A DNA stretch of 64,000 bases from Spodoptera frugiperda (GCF_023101765.2 NC_064233.1:3929501-3993500), one strand, 5' to 3'. Positions 24,701-34,149 are shown, counted from the first letter of the stretch. The notes: generated from the sequence alone by a model not told the origin. Numbers and translations are program-made.

Positions 24701-27700
24701 TGAGGGACTTATTGTACTGGCAGATTGGGAGCGTCTTCAAAGTAGAACAGTAGCTTTAGTACGAGTTTGCTTGTTGCCGGGGTTTCGGATCAAATTAGGA
24801 GTAGGAACGGGGTGGTTTTTAGTCAGTAAGAGTCTGACACTCCTCACCTCACCCAAGACGGGAAAAGTTCGAGTTTGCTTTACGTTGAATGAAAACGAAA
24901 TGAGAGCGCGTCCGGCGCTCTGATTGGCGGGCGCGAATCAATCAATGAGAGCATCGAACGCGCTTTTGTTTCGATCTCTTAAAACGTAAAACAAACTCGT
25001 TCTAAGGGTACTAATTGGTTGGTTCATAAGAGCCGGCCAATCAGAGCACGAACGCGTTCTCGTTTCAAGTAAAGCAAACTCCTACTAAGGGTATAGATGC
25101 ACAATAAATTACGCTACGCAACCGCACGTACACTGAGCGCCCGTAAAGTATACGTGCATCGTTATGAAGACCTCGATCCTAAATATTATAAGGCCTAAAG
25201 GTTTGCAAGCGATTTTGGGAAGCATTTGTATAGCCAGTCAATACATACACCACATAACACCACAAAACTCGAAAACTTATGTTTTAAAAACTAAGGGGGA
25301 TATTCAAAATATGTCGATAAAAATACTTATATAAAAAATACTGTCATAGTGATGTGCACACAATTATCGATAAAACAAAGTTCGAATATCGATAGAAGTA
25401 AAATTGAAAAAATATTTTCAAACTACTTTTTTTCCAATTTCTTCGATCCTATGAGGAGTTAAAAAAGCAATTATAACTGTAGGGTTTCCATGCACAGGTA
25501 ATTGGGAACCCAAATAAGCTTAGAAGATCGAACGTGGCGTGGGACGAAGTGCAACGTCTGCACCTCATGTTCGAAGAGACAGATGGTCAGAACAGTGGTC
25601 AGACCGGTGGTCAGACGAGTGGTCAGACGGGTGGTCAGACCGGTCAGAACCAGCCTGCCACTGGCAACCGTCGCCCCAATCCCACTGCTGGGCAAAACCC
25701 TAAGGTCCATTTCTGTAAATGCTTTTAGCAGTCGGATCTTTTTTTTTGTGTTTTTTTTTTCTTTTTTGGGGGTTTCGTGTGCGACGACTTTTTTTCAACC
25801 ACTTTAGTGGAAATTGGCTTTAATATTTTTTTAGTTAGTTGTGAATCAATTATTGAAATTCAAATGCAAATAATTAAGGGTTATTTTTGTTTATTTCAAT
25901 GAAAAATTCTTTAGTTTATTACATTGTTCCTTTAAAAAAGACGTCGTGGACAGTAATCCTTTACGCTATTACAACGAAACTTATTAGTTCAATGTAATCC
26001 AGACAGTATCCTGTTTAGAAAGAATAATTTCTACATTATAATCTATATAGGGTGACTGGTAATTAGTGAACGATATTTACACACGTGATTGTACTCATGA
26101 TTACAAACAACTTTCCCAAAGAAACTATTTTCGTATACTCATTAGTTTTTATTTTTATCATAATGACAAAACAACAAAATTTCAGTAGCACGCGCGCGTA
26201 TAGTTCCAAAATACCTTCTACCACATGCTACATACGTCGGGTAAATAATATAAAAATTTTACACATTTTTGGCGGATTGCATGAATAAAACGCACACGGT
26301 ATTGTCTGGATTTACCATAAATACTTTTTATAGTAGAATGCCTTTTGTCCAAGCCCGTACGCATGCAAATGTATCAATAGTATAAAACCTATATACAAGT
26401 ATACATGATAAAATATATCGATGCCTTCCGGCCAACATACGTGACATTTTTCGATATTGAGTTATACTCATCATTTCATGGGGAAATATAAGCTGTTACC
26501 GAATATGTACATATGTTACTCAAAATCGCAAAAAAATGTCACCTTCTTTTGACCGAAAGGTATCGATATAATTATTAATAAATTATACATATATGTATTG
26601 TATATTAGTATACAAAATATTTATAAATGTTAGAAAATAGTGCCTTGGGGTAAAATATATATTTATTATGAAACTCTTGGGTCTAATCACACTGGCAATG
26701 TATAGAGTTCAAAAAGAAGTGCAAATATTCAGACCTCACAGATTTAACTCCTCATCATCTCAAAACCAATTACAGTGTGATAATTCTCATATATGTTATT
26801 ACAACGTGATGCCTTTTATCCCTGAAGGGGAAGGCAGAGGTGCACATTACAGCACGTAATGCCGCTATACAATGTACATCCACTTTTCACTGCTTTCTAA
26901 CAAATCACCCCTTATTACATTGGGTTTATAACACAAATGGTGAAAAGCGAGTGTACATAGTACAGCGGCTTTAGGTGCCGTAATGTGCAGACTCACCTCT
27001 GCCTACCCTTTCGGGGATAAAAGGCCTGACGTTGCACTTTTCTTACGAATGTGTCGACATTTTAGTAGCCAAATCTATCGAGAGATTATTGATTCTGTCT
27101 ATTATATGTCTCATCATAATATAGAAGCAAAGAGGTGTCCTTTGGCTGTTAAAAAAGTGTCAGTATATGTGTATGTATGTTTGTTTATTATTTGTGTTCC
27201 AGAGTGACTCTGAATCAGCGCCGCCCGCGCCGCCGCCGCAGCGACAGACTGCTCCAAGGCTCAGCAACGGACATGCGCACCAAATCACATCGCAACTCAC
27301 ACGTAAGTCTAATTCCTATGAATATTCAATATGGGGTACTTCAAGAAGAAAGTAAAAAGGTTTCTTAAGATTTGGCAAAGCGCATGTAATGTCCCAAGTG
27401 TTGCAAGCGTTTATAGGCCACGGTAACCACTTACCATCAGGTGGGCCGTGGGTATACTTGCCACCGCCGTGGTATAGAAAAATAAAAAGAAGAGCCATAC
27501 TTCAGCACGAATGGGCCACCTCGACTGAAGTGATAGCACGGCATGGCACGGAAACAACGTTGTGAGCGAGGTCACCGGAGGCTCAATCCTCGAAACTCTA
27601 ACTCTCAAAGGGTCAGCACCACAATTGTAACTTCTCTAGTGTTGTGGGTGATGACCAAGTGATCAGATTGCTCATCAGCCGGCCAATCCCATAAAAAAAT

Positions 27701-28551
27701 AATACAGTTCCGGGAATAGGGAAAGACAAAGTGAGATTTTTTAAAACGAATTCTGTGACTAATAGGCAATTATGGACCTTAACTATTATTAAATAGAGAA
27801 AGTTTTAATAATTATTTGTCTTATGTTTTTCAGATCTGAAGGTACTGGAACAGTTGCCCGGCACGCTGGCGCGGCTCGAGGCTGACGTGGCGGCGCTCAG
27901 GAAGGCCGTCGAAGGAGACCGCAGGATACTCGACGTAAGTCTAGCAATATTGAAGTTATTTTGCCATTTTCAGTCAGATATAATCATCTCGAATATCCAA
28001 TAGTCGGTAATGGGGCCTACCGTAATTTTACTCACTAGGTGGCGCTAGTGTGAACCCCTCGTTCTTCATCCAATAGAGAATAGGCTAGTTTCCTAATAGT
28101 AGACTGCCTCTTTGGTAGAGTGGTCGCCAGTACGACTGTTGAACAAGGAGTCTCGGGTTCGATTCCCGGGTCGGGCAAAGTATTACTGGGTATTTTTAAT
28201 TTTTCGAAAATTTCTCAGTAGTAGCACGGAGTCTGGCAATGTGCCCAATATATGGCAATAGGCTCACCCCCTATTACATAGGACTTATAACACAAATTGT
28301 GAAAAGTGGGTGTATAATGTATAGCGGCATTACATACCGTAATGTGCACCTCTGCCTACCACTTCGGGGATCAAACTCAATAATTTTTCGAAACGTCATA
28401 AACTATATTTAATATGATTCTATTACAGCAAGTGTCCCGCGGCTGGCGATGGCCGTGGCAGGAGCTGAGCGCGCCGACGCTGCTGTTGCTCGTCGTGTGG
28501 CCATTCGTCGCCTACCGGATCGCGGCGCGGGGGCAGCGCAGGCACACGTAA
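18685..28551 (+). CDS. ACBD5: Acyl-CoA-binding domain-containing protein 5 (5' exon not found)
   Basis: Seven exons join in frame: 18685-18796, 19273-19354, 23439-23568, 24088-24176, 27203-27302, 27834-27934, 28429-28551 (TAA). The first two and the start of the third give the C-terminal two thirds of an ACBP domain, with the family signatures YSYFKQATEGPC, GFWDVVNRAKWESW and MTKEEAMKAYV. Then come an acidic/proline-rich linker (EDEYIDTVD), a leucine-rich coiled-coil segment (LKVLEQLPGTLARLEADV) and a final hydrophobic helix followed by basic residues, as in a tail-anchored protein. In other animals ACBD5 sits in the peroxisome membrane, binds very-long-chain acyl-CoA and tethers peroxisomes to the ER; that role is taken from the family. 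The exon with the start codon and first ACBP helix was not located upstream. Introns hold a mariner, SINEs and a tandem array. The fold order and tail anchor make an ordinary ACBP or ACBD4 less likely, though ACBD4 is a close paralogue in vertebrates. Confidence 0.9.
18857..18980 (+). mobile_element. Rep-A, partial, in ACBD5 intron
   Basis: cccgccttgggtgagagtgt, then ctgcttttcgagcccctata and aacccgctag; internally shortened. Confidence 0.65.
19273..19354 (+). CDS. ACBD5: ACBD5 exon: ACBP domain helices 3-4
   Basis: Acceptor tttcag, donor gtaaac. It encodes AKWESWNKLGNMTKEEAMKA then YVDELHK, matching the conserved KW..W..L..M..EEAM.AYV signature. It ends in phase 0. Confidence 0.92.
19690..20240 (-). 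pseudogene. Degraded jockey-like LINE reverse transcriptase fragment
   Basis: Read on the minus strand, scattered frames give FLDHEEAFDTL (RT motif A region), then VINDQTVVSLGVPQGSILGP, the hallmark RT B motif, and a decayed DDDAVLVFV in place of the YADD region. Stops and frame changes are frequent and the spacing between motifs is too short, so it is a dead, internally deleted relic in the ACBD5 intron. Confidence 0.7.
20358..20396 (+). CDS. Possible in-frame 39-nt cassette exon of ACBD5
   Basis: A 13-codon open segment (VNQETLLEQKISE) is bounded by tgattgttttgacag and GAG|gtgagc. Both flanking ACBD5 exons are in phase 0 here, so inclusion would keep the frame and add a short charged helix after the ACBP domain. 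No homologue of this insert is known to me, and a LINE relic lies directly upstream, so chance is a serious alternative. Confidence 0.2.
20552..20707. mobile_element. MITE-E, full-length palindromic copy in ACBD5 intron
   Basis: cccttagtacgagtttgctt and, at the other end, agcaaacttatactaagggt; flanked by TA. The middle has gattggttggttcattcacg. Confidence 0.85.
21040..21430. repeat. Dispersed repeat H, copy 1
   Basis: agggtagatgactatttttt, gaaacaaatattttcaaaga, tgacaaaataaaatacgtgt and cttaccccgtcatcatcc match 58519-58775. Confidence 0.65.
21966..23283 (-). mobile_element. Full-length mariner transposon
   Basis: The element is 1318 bp and lies antisense in the ACBD5 intron between 19354 and 23439. 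Its terminal inverted repeats are about 24-25 bp and imperfect: ctctgtcaagaaagtagcgg on the left, and on the right the complement of cgatacttttctgactgaat plus flanking bases. A TA target duplication is present at 21964-21965 and 23284-23285. Flanking sequence on both sides joins into a copy of MITE-J, so mariner landed in an older repeat. With intact ends and an intact transposase it may be, or recently was, active. Confidence 0.95.
22015..23088 (-). CDS. Mariner transposase, intact (357 aa)
   Basis: This DDE transposase cuts and pastes mariner elements at TA sites. The start is the ATG at 23088 (MDKNIEQR); an upstream in-frame ATG adds 25 hydrophobic residues that do not belong to the family. 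Residues 1-110 form the paired helix-turn-helix DNA-binding region, including YEWYKAFKSGRDVMEDLPRS and GRPSTS. The catalytic triad is D158 (VTGDETW), D253 (HHDNAPSH) and D288 (YSPDMAPADFF), with exactly 34 residues between the last two: the D,D34D signature. The total length is normal for the family (about 340-360). There are no frameshifts or internal stops. I did not assign a mariner subfamily. Confidence 0.96.
   Translation of the reverse strand: MDKNIEQRVCLKFCIANGISCSESLKMLQKAYGESTLSKTRAYEWYKAFKSGRDVMEDLPRSGRPSTSATEVNIAKVKEIVTENPHSTLREIATELSVSHESIRTILTNNLGMKHVAARLVPKDLNFFQKLNRMRVAEDMLERVNSDPTFMKRIVTGDETWVYEFDMQTSQQASEWRLPTEPKPKKPRQSRSKVKVMLTVFFDYRGVVHSEFLPEGQTVNKEYYLSVMRRLREQIRRKRPDLWKENSWILHHDNAPSHKAIIVNEFLTKHSTNTIEQPPYSPDMAPADFFLFPKLKLPLRGTRFQSVEDIKENSRRELTSIPETAFKKCFDDWIIRWRKCIVSKGAYFEGDKINLDE
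23439..23568 (+). CDS. ACBD5: ACBD5 exon: end of ACBP domain and acidic linker
   Basis: It encodes IVETMSYNSDVASFLSVDDD followed by an acidic stretch and ENSPV. The first residues match the usual IIETMP-like end of the ACBP domain. Acceptor acgaacag, donor gtgagt; it ends in phase 1. Confidence 0.88.
23744..23937 (+). mobile_element. SINE-T1, tRNA-derived, full length
   Basis: The head ggttggcctgtcgcgtaacg with B-box ggttcgattcccgcac is followed by a shared tail (ttgtgtgatccacaaattgt, cacccacgacacaggagaaa, caacgaaataaatcagaaga). It lies in an ACBD5 intron. Other copies at 10737-10840, 32118-32265 (minus), 45062-45265 (minus). Confidence 0.8.
23955..24050. mobile_element. TTAA-F element, 88 bp, upstream of ACBD5 exon at 24088
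   Basis: TTAA at 23955-23958 and 24047-24050. Internal acactgaacgccgtggtggt, hairpin ggtcacctgtgacc, and tctattggcagtcaaagac. TTAA flanks suggest a piggyBac-type MITE. It ends 37 bases before the exon. Confidence 0.75.
24088..24176 (+). CDS. ACBD5: ACBD5 exon: Ser/Pro/acidic linker, source of the tandem array
   Basis: Acceptor cttcctcccacag. It encodes SGASSPRGESPTPARQRHDS and EDEYIDTVD. The donor is ambiguous: gttagt after GAT (end 24176) or gtacgt nine bases later (end 24185, adding VSV); both leave phase 0. Bases from GAGGACGAATAC onward, donor included, recur in the array that follows. Confidence 0.8.
24147..24720 (+). repeat. Tandem array of ACBD5 exon 3' end plus splice donor, 5 units of about 114 bp
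   Basis: Units start at 24151, 24265, 24379, 24493 and 24606 (aggacgaatacatag or aggacgagtacatag), giving periods of 114, 114, 114 and 113. Each holds the last 24 or so coding bases of the exon, the donor region gttagtgtagtacgt, then intronic tactaatggggatgtg. The units are nearly identical, so the expansion is young or homogenised. Confidence 0.95.
24750..25095. mobile_element. MITE-E copies interrupted by Rep-A
   Basis: tagctttagtacgagtttgc starts the element; Rep-A (minus, about 24776-24868) interrupts; gagtttgctttacgttgaat resumes it; a second half copy ends aagcaaactcctactaaggg. Confidence 0.7.
25503..25728 (+). other. 12-bp minisatellite within an open frame in an ACBD5 intron
   Basis: From about 25585 a 12-base unit (ggtcagaccggt and variants) occurs five times, encoding GQTG/GQTS/GQNS in one frame. 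Upstream the same frame reads AWDEVQRLHLMFEETDG, and it closes at 25726-25728 after HFCKCF. Another frame is also open through the unit repeat. No family was recognised. It could be an alternative ACBD5 3' exon, an exonised repeat or chance; the acceptor-like sequence before it is poor in pyrimidines. Confidence 0.25.
26047..26240 (+). repeat. Dispersed repeat G, copy 1
   Basis: gggtgactggtaattagtga, caactttcccaaagaaacta and aaaatttcagtagcacgcgc match a second copy at 28918-29160 beyond the ACBD5 stop. Confidence 0.7.
26806..27028. repeat. Foldback element related to the SINE-T2 tail
   Basis: Arms of about 85 bp face each other: aacgtgatgccttttatccc on the left and ggggataaaaggcctgacgt on the right, with cattaca/tgtaatg and gtgaaaag matches inside. 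A half copy lies at 40951-41117. Confidence 0.7.
27203..27302 (+). CDS. ACBD5: ACBD5 exon: proline/glutamine-rich linker
   Basis: Acceptor tttgtgttccag, donor gtaagt. It encodes SDSESAPPAPPPQRQ and RLSNGHAHQITSQLT, a low-complexity spacer. Its phase (0 in, 1 out) fits both neighbours. Confidence 0.82.
27485..27695 (+). mobile_element. Rep-B, diverged, in ACBD5 intron
   Basis: gagccatacttcagcacgaa, gaggtcaccggaggctcaat, gtgatcagattgctcatcag; many differences from the consensus. Confidence 0.6.
27834..27934 (+). CDS. ACBD5: ACBD5 exon: coiled coil
   Basis: Acceptor tgtttttcag, donor gtaagt. It encodes HLKVLEQLPGTLARLEAD and AALRKAVEGDRRILD, with heptad-like leucines and charge. It corresponds to the coiled coil that precedes the membrane anchor in ACBD5 proteins. 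Confidence 0.88.
28105..28378 (+). mobile_element. SINE-T2, tRNA-derived
   Basis: tRNA-like head (tttggtagagtggtcgccag, B-box gggttcgattcccgggtc) followed by a tail shared with other loci (cttataacacaaattgtgaa, cacctctgcctaccacttcg). In the last ACBD5 intron. A minus-strand copy is at 37770-38052; a diverged copy is at 52080-52320. Confidence 0.75.
28429..28551 (+). CDS. ACBD5: ACBD5 last exon: C-terminal membrane anchor
   Basis: Acceptor ctattacag. It encodes QVSRGWRWPWQELSAP, then hydrophobic LLLLVVWPFVAY and basic RIAARGQRRHT before TAA. A hydrophobic helix near the end followed by basic residues is the tail-anchor pattern of peroxisomal ACBD5. A donor-like gtgagt follows the stop by two bases, so a 3' UTR intron is possible. 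Confidence 0.9.
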   Translation, partial: QVSRGWRWPWQELSAPTLLLLVVWPFVAYRIAARGQRRHT

Positions 28552-28698
28552 CGTGAGTCACATGGTTCCTGTTACTTATTTATACATTTTCAAGATTTTT
28601 AGTCAAATATGTTAGCTTACGGAACTAAATCGGATGCTGTGGTAATGGTGAAAAAATGATTCACTTATGATGTTCATATCATCGTAATTTATGTTAAT

Positions 28699-28704
28699 AA
28701 TAAA
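28699..28704 (+). terminator. Candidate poly(A) signal of ACBD5
   Basis: AATAAA lies about 150 bases past the ACBD5 stop. It is the first good hexamer there. Possible 3' UTR splicing at 28554 would remove it, so the assignment is tentative. Confidence 0.35.
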
Positions 28705-28917
28705 ATCTCCATAGGAAGTCTAACTAGACTAGCCGACTACGCAGGAGATATTATAGTGCCACGTTTAACACAGGTGTACTCAGCACACTACGCAGGAGAT
28801 ATATTAGTGCACAAGTGTGAGCGCAAACACAGGTGCAATATTCGTTCGCTCACTCTCTGAACCCGATGGGATAGACGGCATACGTATACGGCATATATAA
28901 TAATGTGTTATTAATAT

Positions 28918-29160
28918 ACAGGGTGACTGGTAATTATTGAACGATATTTAAACACGTTATTGTATTCATGTTTACAAACGACTTTCCCAAAGAAACATTT
29001 TTGTATACTCGTTAGTTTTATTTCTATCACAATAACAAAACAATAAAATTTAGTTAGCACGCGCTTGTAAAGTTCCAATACCTACTCGTCTTCCGATAAC
29101 GCGGGCGCCTCGCTGCTAACAGCTGATCATGCGACAAAACACGCACGCAAAAATTTGTTG
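28918..29160 (+). repeat. Dispersed repeat G, copy 2
   Basis: cagggtgactggtaattatt, cgactttcccaaagaaacat, tagttagcacgcgcttgtaa. Possibly within the ACBD5 3' UTR or just beyond. Confidence 0.7.
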
Positions 29161-29613
29161 TTTTGTAAATAAAAAAATTATATGTAAGTTAACACATGTG
29201 TTCATTTCTACCGACAAGTTTCGACAAATATTCTACTAATGTAATTTCTTATTTATTCCAGGTAGCAAAAGCAGCTAAGTATTAGGTGTAAGGGATCATG
29301 CGTCACAGTTGACGAGCTGTCACATATGCTTGTAACAATATAACTACGGATTACTATACGTAACCAAATGTAACATTTATATGTCATAGTGTATTCTATT
29401 ACCGCTAAAGGACGTCCACTGCTAAAATAATCTACAAGACGGACATTAAATTGAAAATTAGTCATCTGCTTACCCTATTTTGTTAAAAGGTTGAACGAGA
29501 AATTTGAATCTAATGACTATCCTATCTTTTTGTTGTCTTGGGTGAGGTGAGAGGGAGTGTCAGACTCTTACTGATAAAAAAACAACCGCAGAAGTAGGAA
29601 TAGTCCTACTTCT

Positions 29614-29780
29614 CAGTGCCGGCGTTGAGGGGGGGGCGACATGGGCCGATGGCCCAGGGCGACAAAGTCTGGGGGGCGCCAATAAAATGAAAAACTACTA
29701 CTAACACTTGATATTGCTTCCCTCAAGTGGGCGCCACAATATTTTCGCCCGGGGTGTCAGTGGCCCTTACGCCGGCACTG
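29614..29780. mobile_element. hAT-type MITE, 167 bp, 8-bp duplication
   Basis: Ends cagtgccggcg and cgccggcactg; exact 8-bp duplication CTACTTCT at 29606-29613 and 29781-29788. An 8-bp duplication with CAGTG ends is the hAT signature. It is G-rich on the left (gagggggggg). A lone end of similar sequence is at 15395. Confidence 0.9.
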
Positions 29781-29788
29781 CTACTTCT

Positions 29789-31286
29789 GCTACCGTAGTA
29801 ATAAAATACGCTATGATATTTTATTTCGCTTCACAGGCAATGCAACTGTAAAATAAAAGAACATAGGAATTGTTATCAACTGTTTCGAAGTAGCTCGAGC
29901 GGTTTTGAGCTCGACCGGAGACCGGAGACTTCAAAATGTCAAAAATAATAATTTCGTATAACAACTATCGTGTGACATATTAAATTGATTAAAATATACG
30001 TATTTTTTGAGTTACAGAAAAGCTCGACCAGTTTCAAGTCACATTGGGGCTCAAAATCACAATGATTCTGCTTGAAAATAGCTAGTTACATGTTGTATGA
30101 TACATTATGTGTTGCAAGTTGCATTGTCTGTGTAGCGCCTGTATAAAAACTTGTATGTATGTATGATTGTATAGGACAGTCCATTAAAAAGTTTGAGTTG
30201 ATTATTATTCAAATTTTTAAAATAATTTAATATTGTGCAATTACAAAATGTTGTTACATCTCTTGTTTTAGAAAGGTATTATTTTGAAAAAAGTAGTTTG
30301 AAAGTTGTTTTGAAGTGTTTCGGGCTGGCCCGATTAGTTTCGAGCTCAAATGGAGCCTATAAAAGGTTAGAAAGTAAAATTTCGTTAATGCATTTTATAT
30401 CGGTTAAATCTTTCTGCGATTTTATGAGGTAATTTGTCATTTTTATGTAATAGTTTTTAAAACAAGAGGTGTTAATGCATATTCAGTCTTATGCTCATTG
30501 TAATAAAACCTAATTTAGCTATAGAGAGTTTTATTTTCAAAATATTTTGTAGTAAAACGTTCTATAGTTATTTTATGTTTTTGAATGCACACATCATTTC
30601 TATATTAGAAAATTATATATTGTTTAAATGAATTTAAAATATTAATTATCACAAATATTGCATTTCCAATGTTTTAGTGAGATACGGTTGATTTTCCGCT
30701 GGGGTTCTGGTGTAAATTTTAGTTTTTTAGTTTTAGTAATAATTGAAATAAAAATAAAATTCACACAATGAAATGTAAAGTTGCAAATTATAAATACGCG
30801 TCGACCAAAGTCGTGTTGTAATGACGTGTTTAAATAGTGAATTACATATATGTATATTTATTTATTTTATACAAAAATTGGTCTAAACAAGAAATTTTAC
30901 AGTAAAAAAAAATACTTAAAATCACCGCTAGATGGCGTTAAACTCAAGTAAAGTCTTGTATACTTCTCTCGTATAGAATGACAGTTGTTATAAGAGGATC
31001 TTGATCGATCGAAGCGCCATCTGGTGAGTGCGAAAATTGAAGTTTTAAAGATGTTATGATCTGGATGTATATTATATGTTTTATATATTGTTTTAGTTGA
31101 ATTTTATGTATATTGTTGTATGTTTATTACTTTTCGCAATAGACAGTACGTGATATGAATACTTAGTCGATTCGGTTTCACATCGAGAGTTTATTTACCA
31201 TTATTTTTATGGAGAGTCGGAGTTGTTTTGTCTAGAATTTATTAGGATGACTTAAGCAAGGCGCAAACGTGAACACTTTTGCATCA
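29789..31286. other. Intergenic, no gene seen
   Basis: AT-rich; fragments like gtagctcgagcggttttgag (29890) and tggcccgattagtttcgagc (30325) echo each other and repeat I. Confidence 0.5.
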
Positions 31287-31612
31287 GTACCCTTAGTATG
31301 AGTTTGTTTGACGTTTAAAGTACCTATTCGAAACAAGAGCGCGTTCGGCGCTCTGATTGGCCGGGCTCGAATAAACCAACCAATCAGATCGCCGAACGCG
31401 CTCTTGTTTCGATGTTTCGTCAGAAGAATAGTTGATTTGTGCGAATGAACCAACGGCAACGCACCTGACACTCCTTTGGTGTTGTAGGTGTCCAAGGGCG
31501 GCGCTGATCGCTTACCATCAGGTCTTCTCGTTTGCCCCTTATTCCATAAAAAAAATCGAAGCGAGGAACGATTTTGTTCGACGTAAAGCAAACTCGTACT
31601 AAGGGTACAGAA
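31287..31612. mobile_element. MITE-E interrupted by Rep-B
   Basis: acccttagtatgagtttgtt at the left, gtaaagcaaactcgtactaa at the right; Rep-B 3' half (caacggcaacgcacctgaca to ttgccccttattccataaaa) is inside at about 31446-31555. Confidence 0.75.
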
Positions 31613-32117
31613 CGCCAAACACAGAAACGTTTCGTTCTGCATTGAACTTAAAACTAATTTGTATTAAGCCATCTAGAAACAAAAAGTGTCCACATTTGCG
31701 CAACGCCTTATAGTCCAGGATATATTTTTAATTCAAGACAAATCGTACACCGACTCGCTTACTTATATTTTTACATATTATACTTTAAAGACAGAATGCA
31801 TTGTTACCTATATTTTTAGTTTCAAAATAAAGGTTTTAATTTTATACACTAATTATTAATTAATATAATGATTTTATTTTAAGCGGTAACTAGTTTGTTG
31901 GTTCATTTTATGTGATATTTAGATTTAGGTCCAATTGTCAGCGGTGTAGGGCTTAAACTACAGCAGATTACAGACTTAATACTTAAATAAATTAAAAGAA
32001 ATATTTTTGTGACATTTCCATCGAATTTTGTTATTGACATATTAAAAATGTATTGAGGATATCTTTCTGTCTCTCTTGCTCATATCCACTTAATAACGAT
32101 GACGTCATACAAGTTCA

Positions 32118-32265
32118 CATACACATGACACCCAGACCCGAAACAACAATTTGTGGATCACACAAAGAGTTGCTCTGTGCGGGAATCGAACCCGCTACAC
32201 GTTGCGCGGCAGCCAGGTTACCCAGCCACCGCGCCAACCGTGCTGACTGCACGGTCGGCGCGGTG
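32118..32265 (-). mobile_element. SINE-T1, minus strand
   Basis: The complement shows the tRNA-like head (tggcgcggtggctgggtaac, B-box gggttcgattcccgcaca) then the shared tail. It defines the uninterrupted structure of the family. Confidence 0.8.
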
Positions 32266-32694
32266 GTCATAGTTCAAGCCTTGCGTCTCTCTCACACATT
32301 ATTATTGTAACTTTTCAAGATAAATTTTTAAATTGTATTTTACACATTTTTGAGCTACGAAAACTACTTAATGCATAATATAGTTATTTTTCATATACAT
32401 ATTTCTATAGTTTAAGCCCTACATCGCTGGTAATACAATAATTAACATAATTTAATAATAATACAATTGATTTCATACAGTTACTTCACCGTAAGGCAGT
32501 AAGTCAATGGTCATAGTTACGGTTAGGTTAACTTTAACCAATATAGTTAAACTTCATAGCAAACAGCTTCTGAAAAAACTCCAAATTGTTTCCTATGTAA
32601 TATAGTTCTTTTTGCCTACATAATAAAGATCATAATTGGATAATAAGATTTTCAGAAGTACTGTGTATATTATACTATAGTTTAATACTTTGAT

Positions 32695-32826
32695 GTCCAG
32701 TCAACTGATGGTAGCGGTGACTGTCCAGGCGACACACGTACTTAGGTATCGTCATGAGCTAATGTTCACATGTAAACAGCAGCTCATGTAGTGTAGATGT
32801 CCAGTCAACTGATGGTAGCGAGGTTG
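32695..32826 (+). repeat. 24-bp direct repeat, 104 bp apart
   Basis: atgtccagtcaactgatggt plus agcg occurs at 32696 and 32800-32824 region; no gene nearby. Confidence 0.7.
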
Positions 32827-33109
32827 ACTTTTCAAGAGCTATTTTTACTATAGTGTAATATACCTACACTTATTAATAAAAATAGTCCATGGTTAATAAT
32901 AATAATTATGATTGTTGGAACATCATCAATCTATACGTATAGACAAATAAAATTGTAATTGATGTCCAAATTATGTATGAATGAATTATCTGTTACTATA
33001 ATTATGAAATAAAGGGGATTTTTTACTGATTTACTTGTTTTATTTTGCCATCATTATAGTTATATATATTATCTTCACTCTCATCAGTAGTCAGTGATAG
33101 TTCAACGGT

Positions 33110-33260
33110 TTTTTTTGAAGGGGGAAAATTACATACGATCACTTTTTCCGCCTTGGGATCCACAGCCAGTGCAGTGGTAAACCAATTTTTTATTTTTGAA
33201 GGGGAGAAGTTATCCAATGACTTCTCAAGCCTTGATTAGGCAAGAGGGAGTTTCGGATTC
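33110..33260 (+). mobile_element. Rep-A fragments, two in a row
   Basis: The T-run/gaagggggaaaatta start of the family occurs twice (33113 and 33190), the first broken off after ccgccttggg. Confidence 0.6.
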
Positions 33261-34149
33261 CTATTGTTATTTTAAACATTTGATGGATCGACGTTTGGTC
33301 GCTATCTCGCCTGATGGTAAGCGATGATGCGGTCTACAATGGAGCTCGTCTGCTCATAAGCAATCTATTCTCTCACCTCGGGTGCGCTTCGCACAAGGAA
33401 GCTTGAAGCCCTGCGGGTGGGATATCTATCATGAAGCGGTGAATGGAAAGGACTGGAGGAATCAAGTATTAGAAAGGACTAGATTATATTGAGGCTGAAG
33501 GTATTGTAATGAATTTTGGAATAGAGGTAGATTATGGTCTGGAATAACACATAGGCTTTTTATCCCACGGTAACACAGGCTAAGCCAGTAGAAATAAAAC
33601 AACAAATATATAAAAACATATTAGATATATTCAGTGTCCGACGCGATGTGGTCAATTACAATAATATCAACAAAGCTATGTGAAAGCTGCTCTACCTTTG
33701 TACACTCACGCGCAGCTTAACATGGCGGAATCATTCAGTTGATGACGTCATATGTATGACGTAACATAAACTTAATTATCGTTGGACATACTAAATTAAT
33801 ACGTCATGGATACATTATAGCAAGATTACAGGATTACGCTTTTAAAACAAAACGACTATTTTTTTAATGAGGAATATGACTTGTCCCTTGTGTGTGAGAG
33901 GGTGTGTTAAGCCCGAATACTGAAACGCTACTCAAGTTTAAGTTGTACTTAAATATCGTGCTATCTCTGTCATTTACAAAGATTGTTATTCAAATGAATA
34001 ATTCCGCCATATTTTGCCACGTACCTTGCAACAATCTATAATAGTTACTCGCTCTATGTAATCCTATGGTATACATACATATACAATGTTTATCGGTGAC
34101 TACCACACGCGTGTTGATACAAAACAAGAATTTAATATATTTTTTATTT
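33261..34149. other. Intergenic, no gene seen
   Basis: A short Rep-B-like scrap (cctgatggtaagcgatgatg) near 33310; nothing else recognised. Confidence 0.5.

Larger units (their letters stand above)
31613..33109. other. Intergenic, no gene seen
   Basis: Contains the SINE-T1 copy and the 24-bp direct repeat listed separately; otherwise AT-rich. Confidence 0.5.

Noticed and set aside
24151..24720. CRISPR-like array of spaced repeats
   Set aside because: Units are contiguous tandem copies with no unique spacers, and the genome is animal.
28105..28178. Possible tRNA gene
   Set aside because: A- and B-box-like sequence is present, but the cloverleaf is incomplete and the copy continues into a repeat tail, so it is a SINE head.
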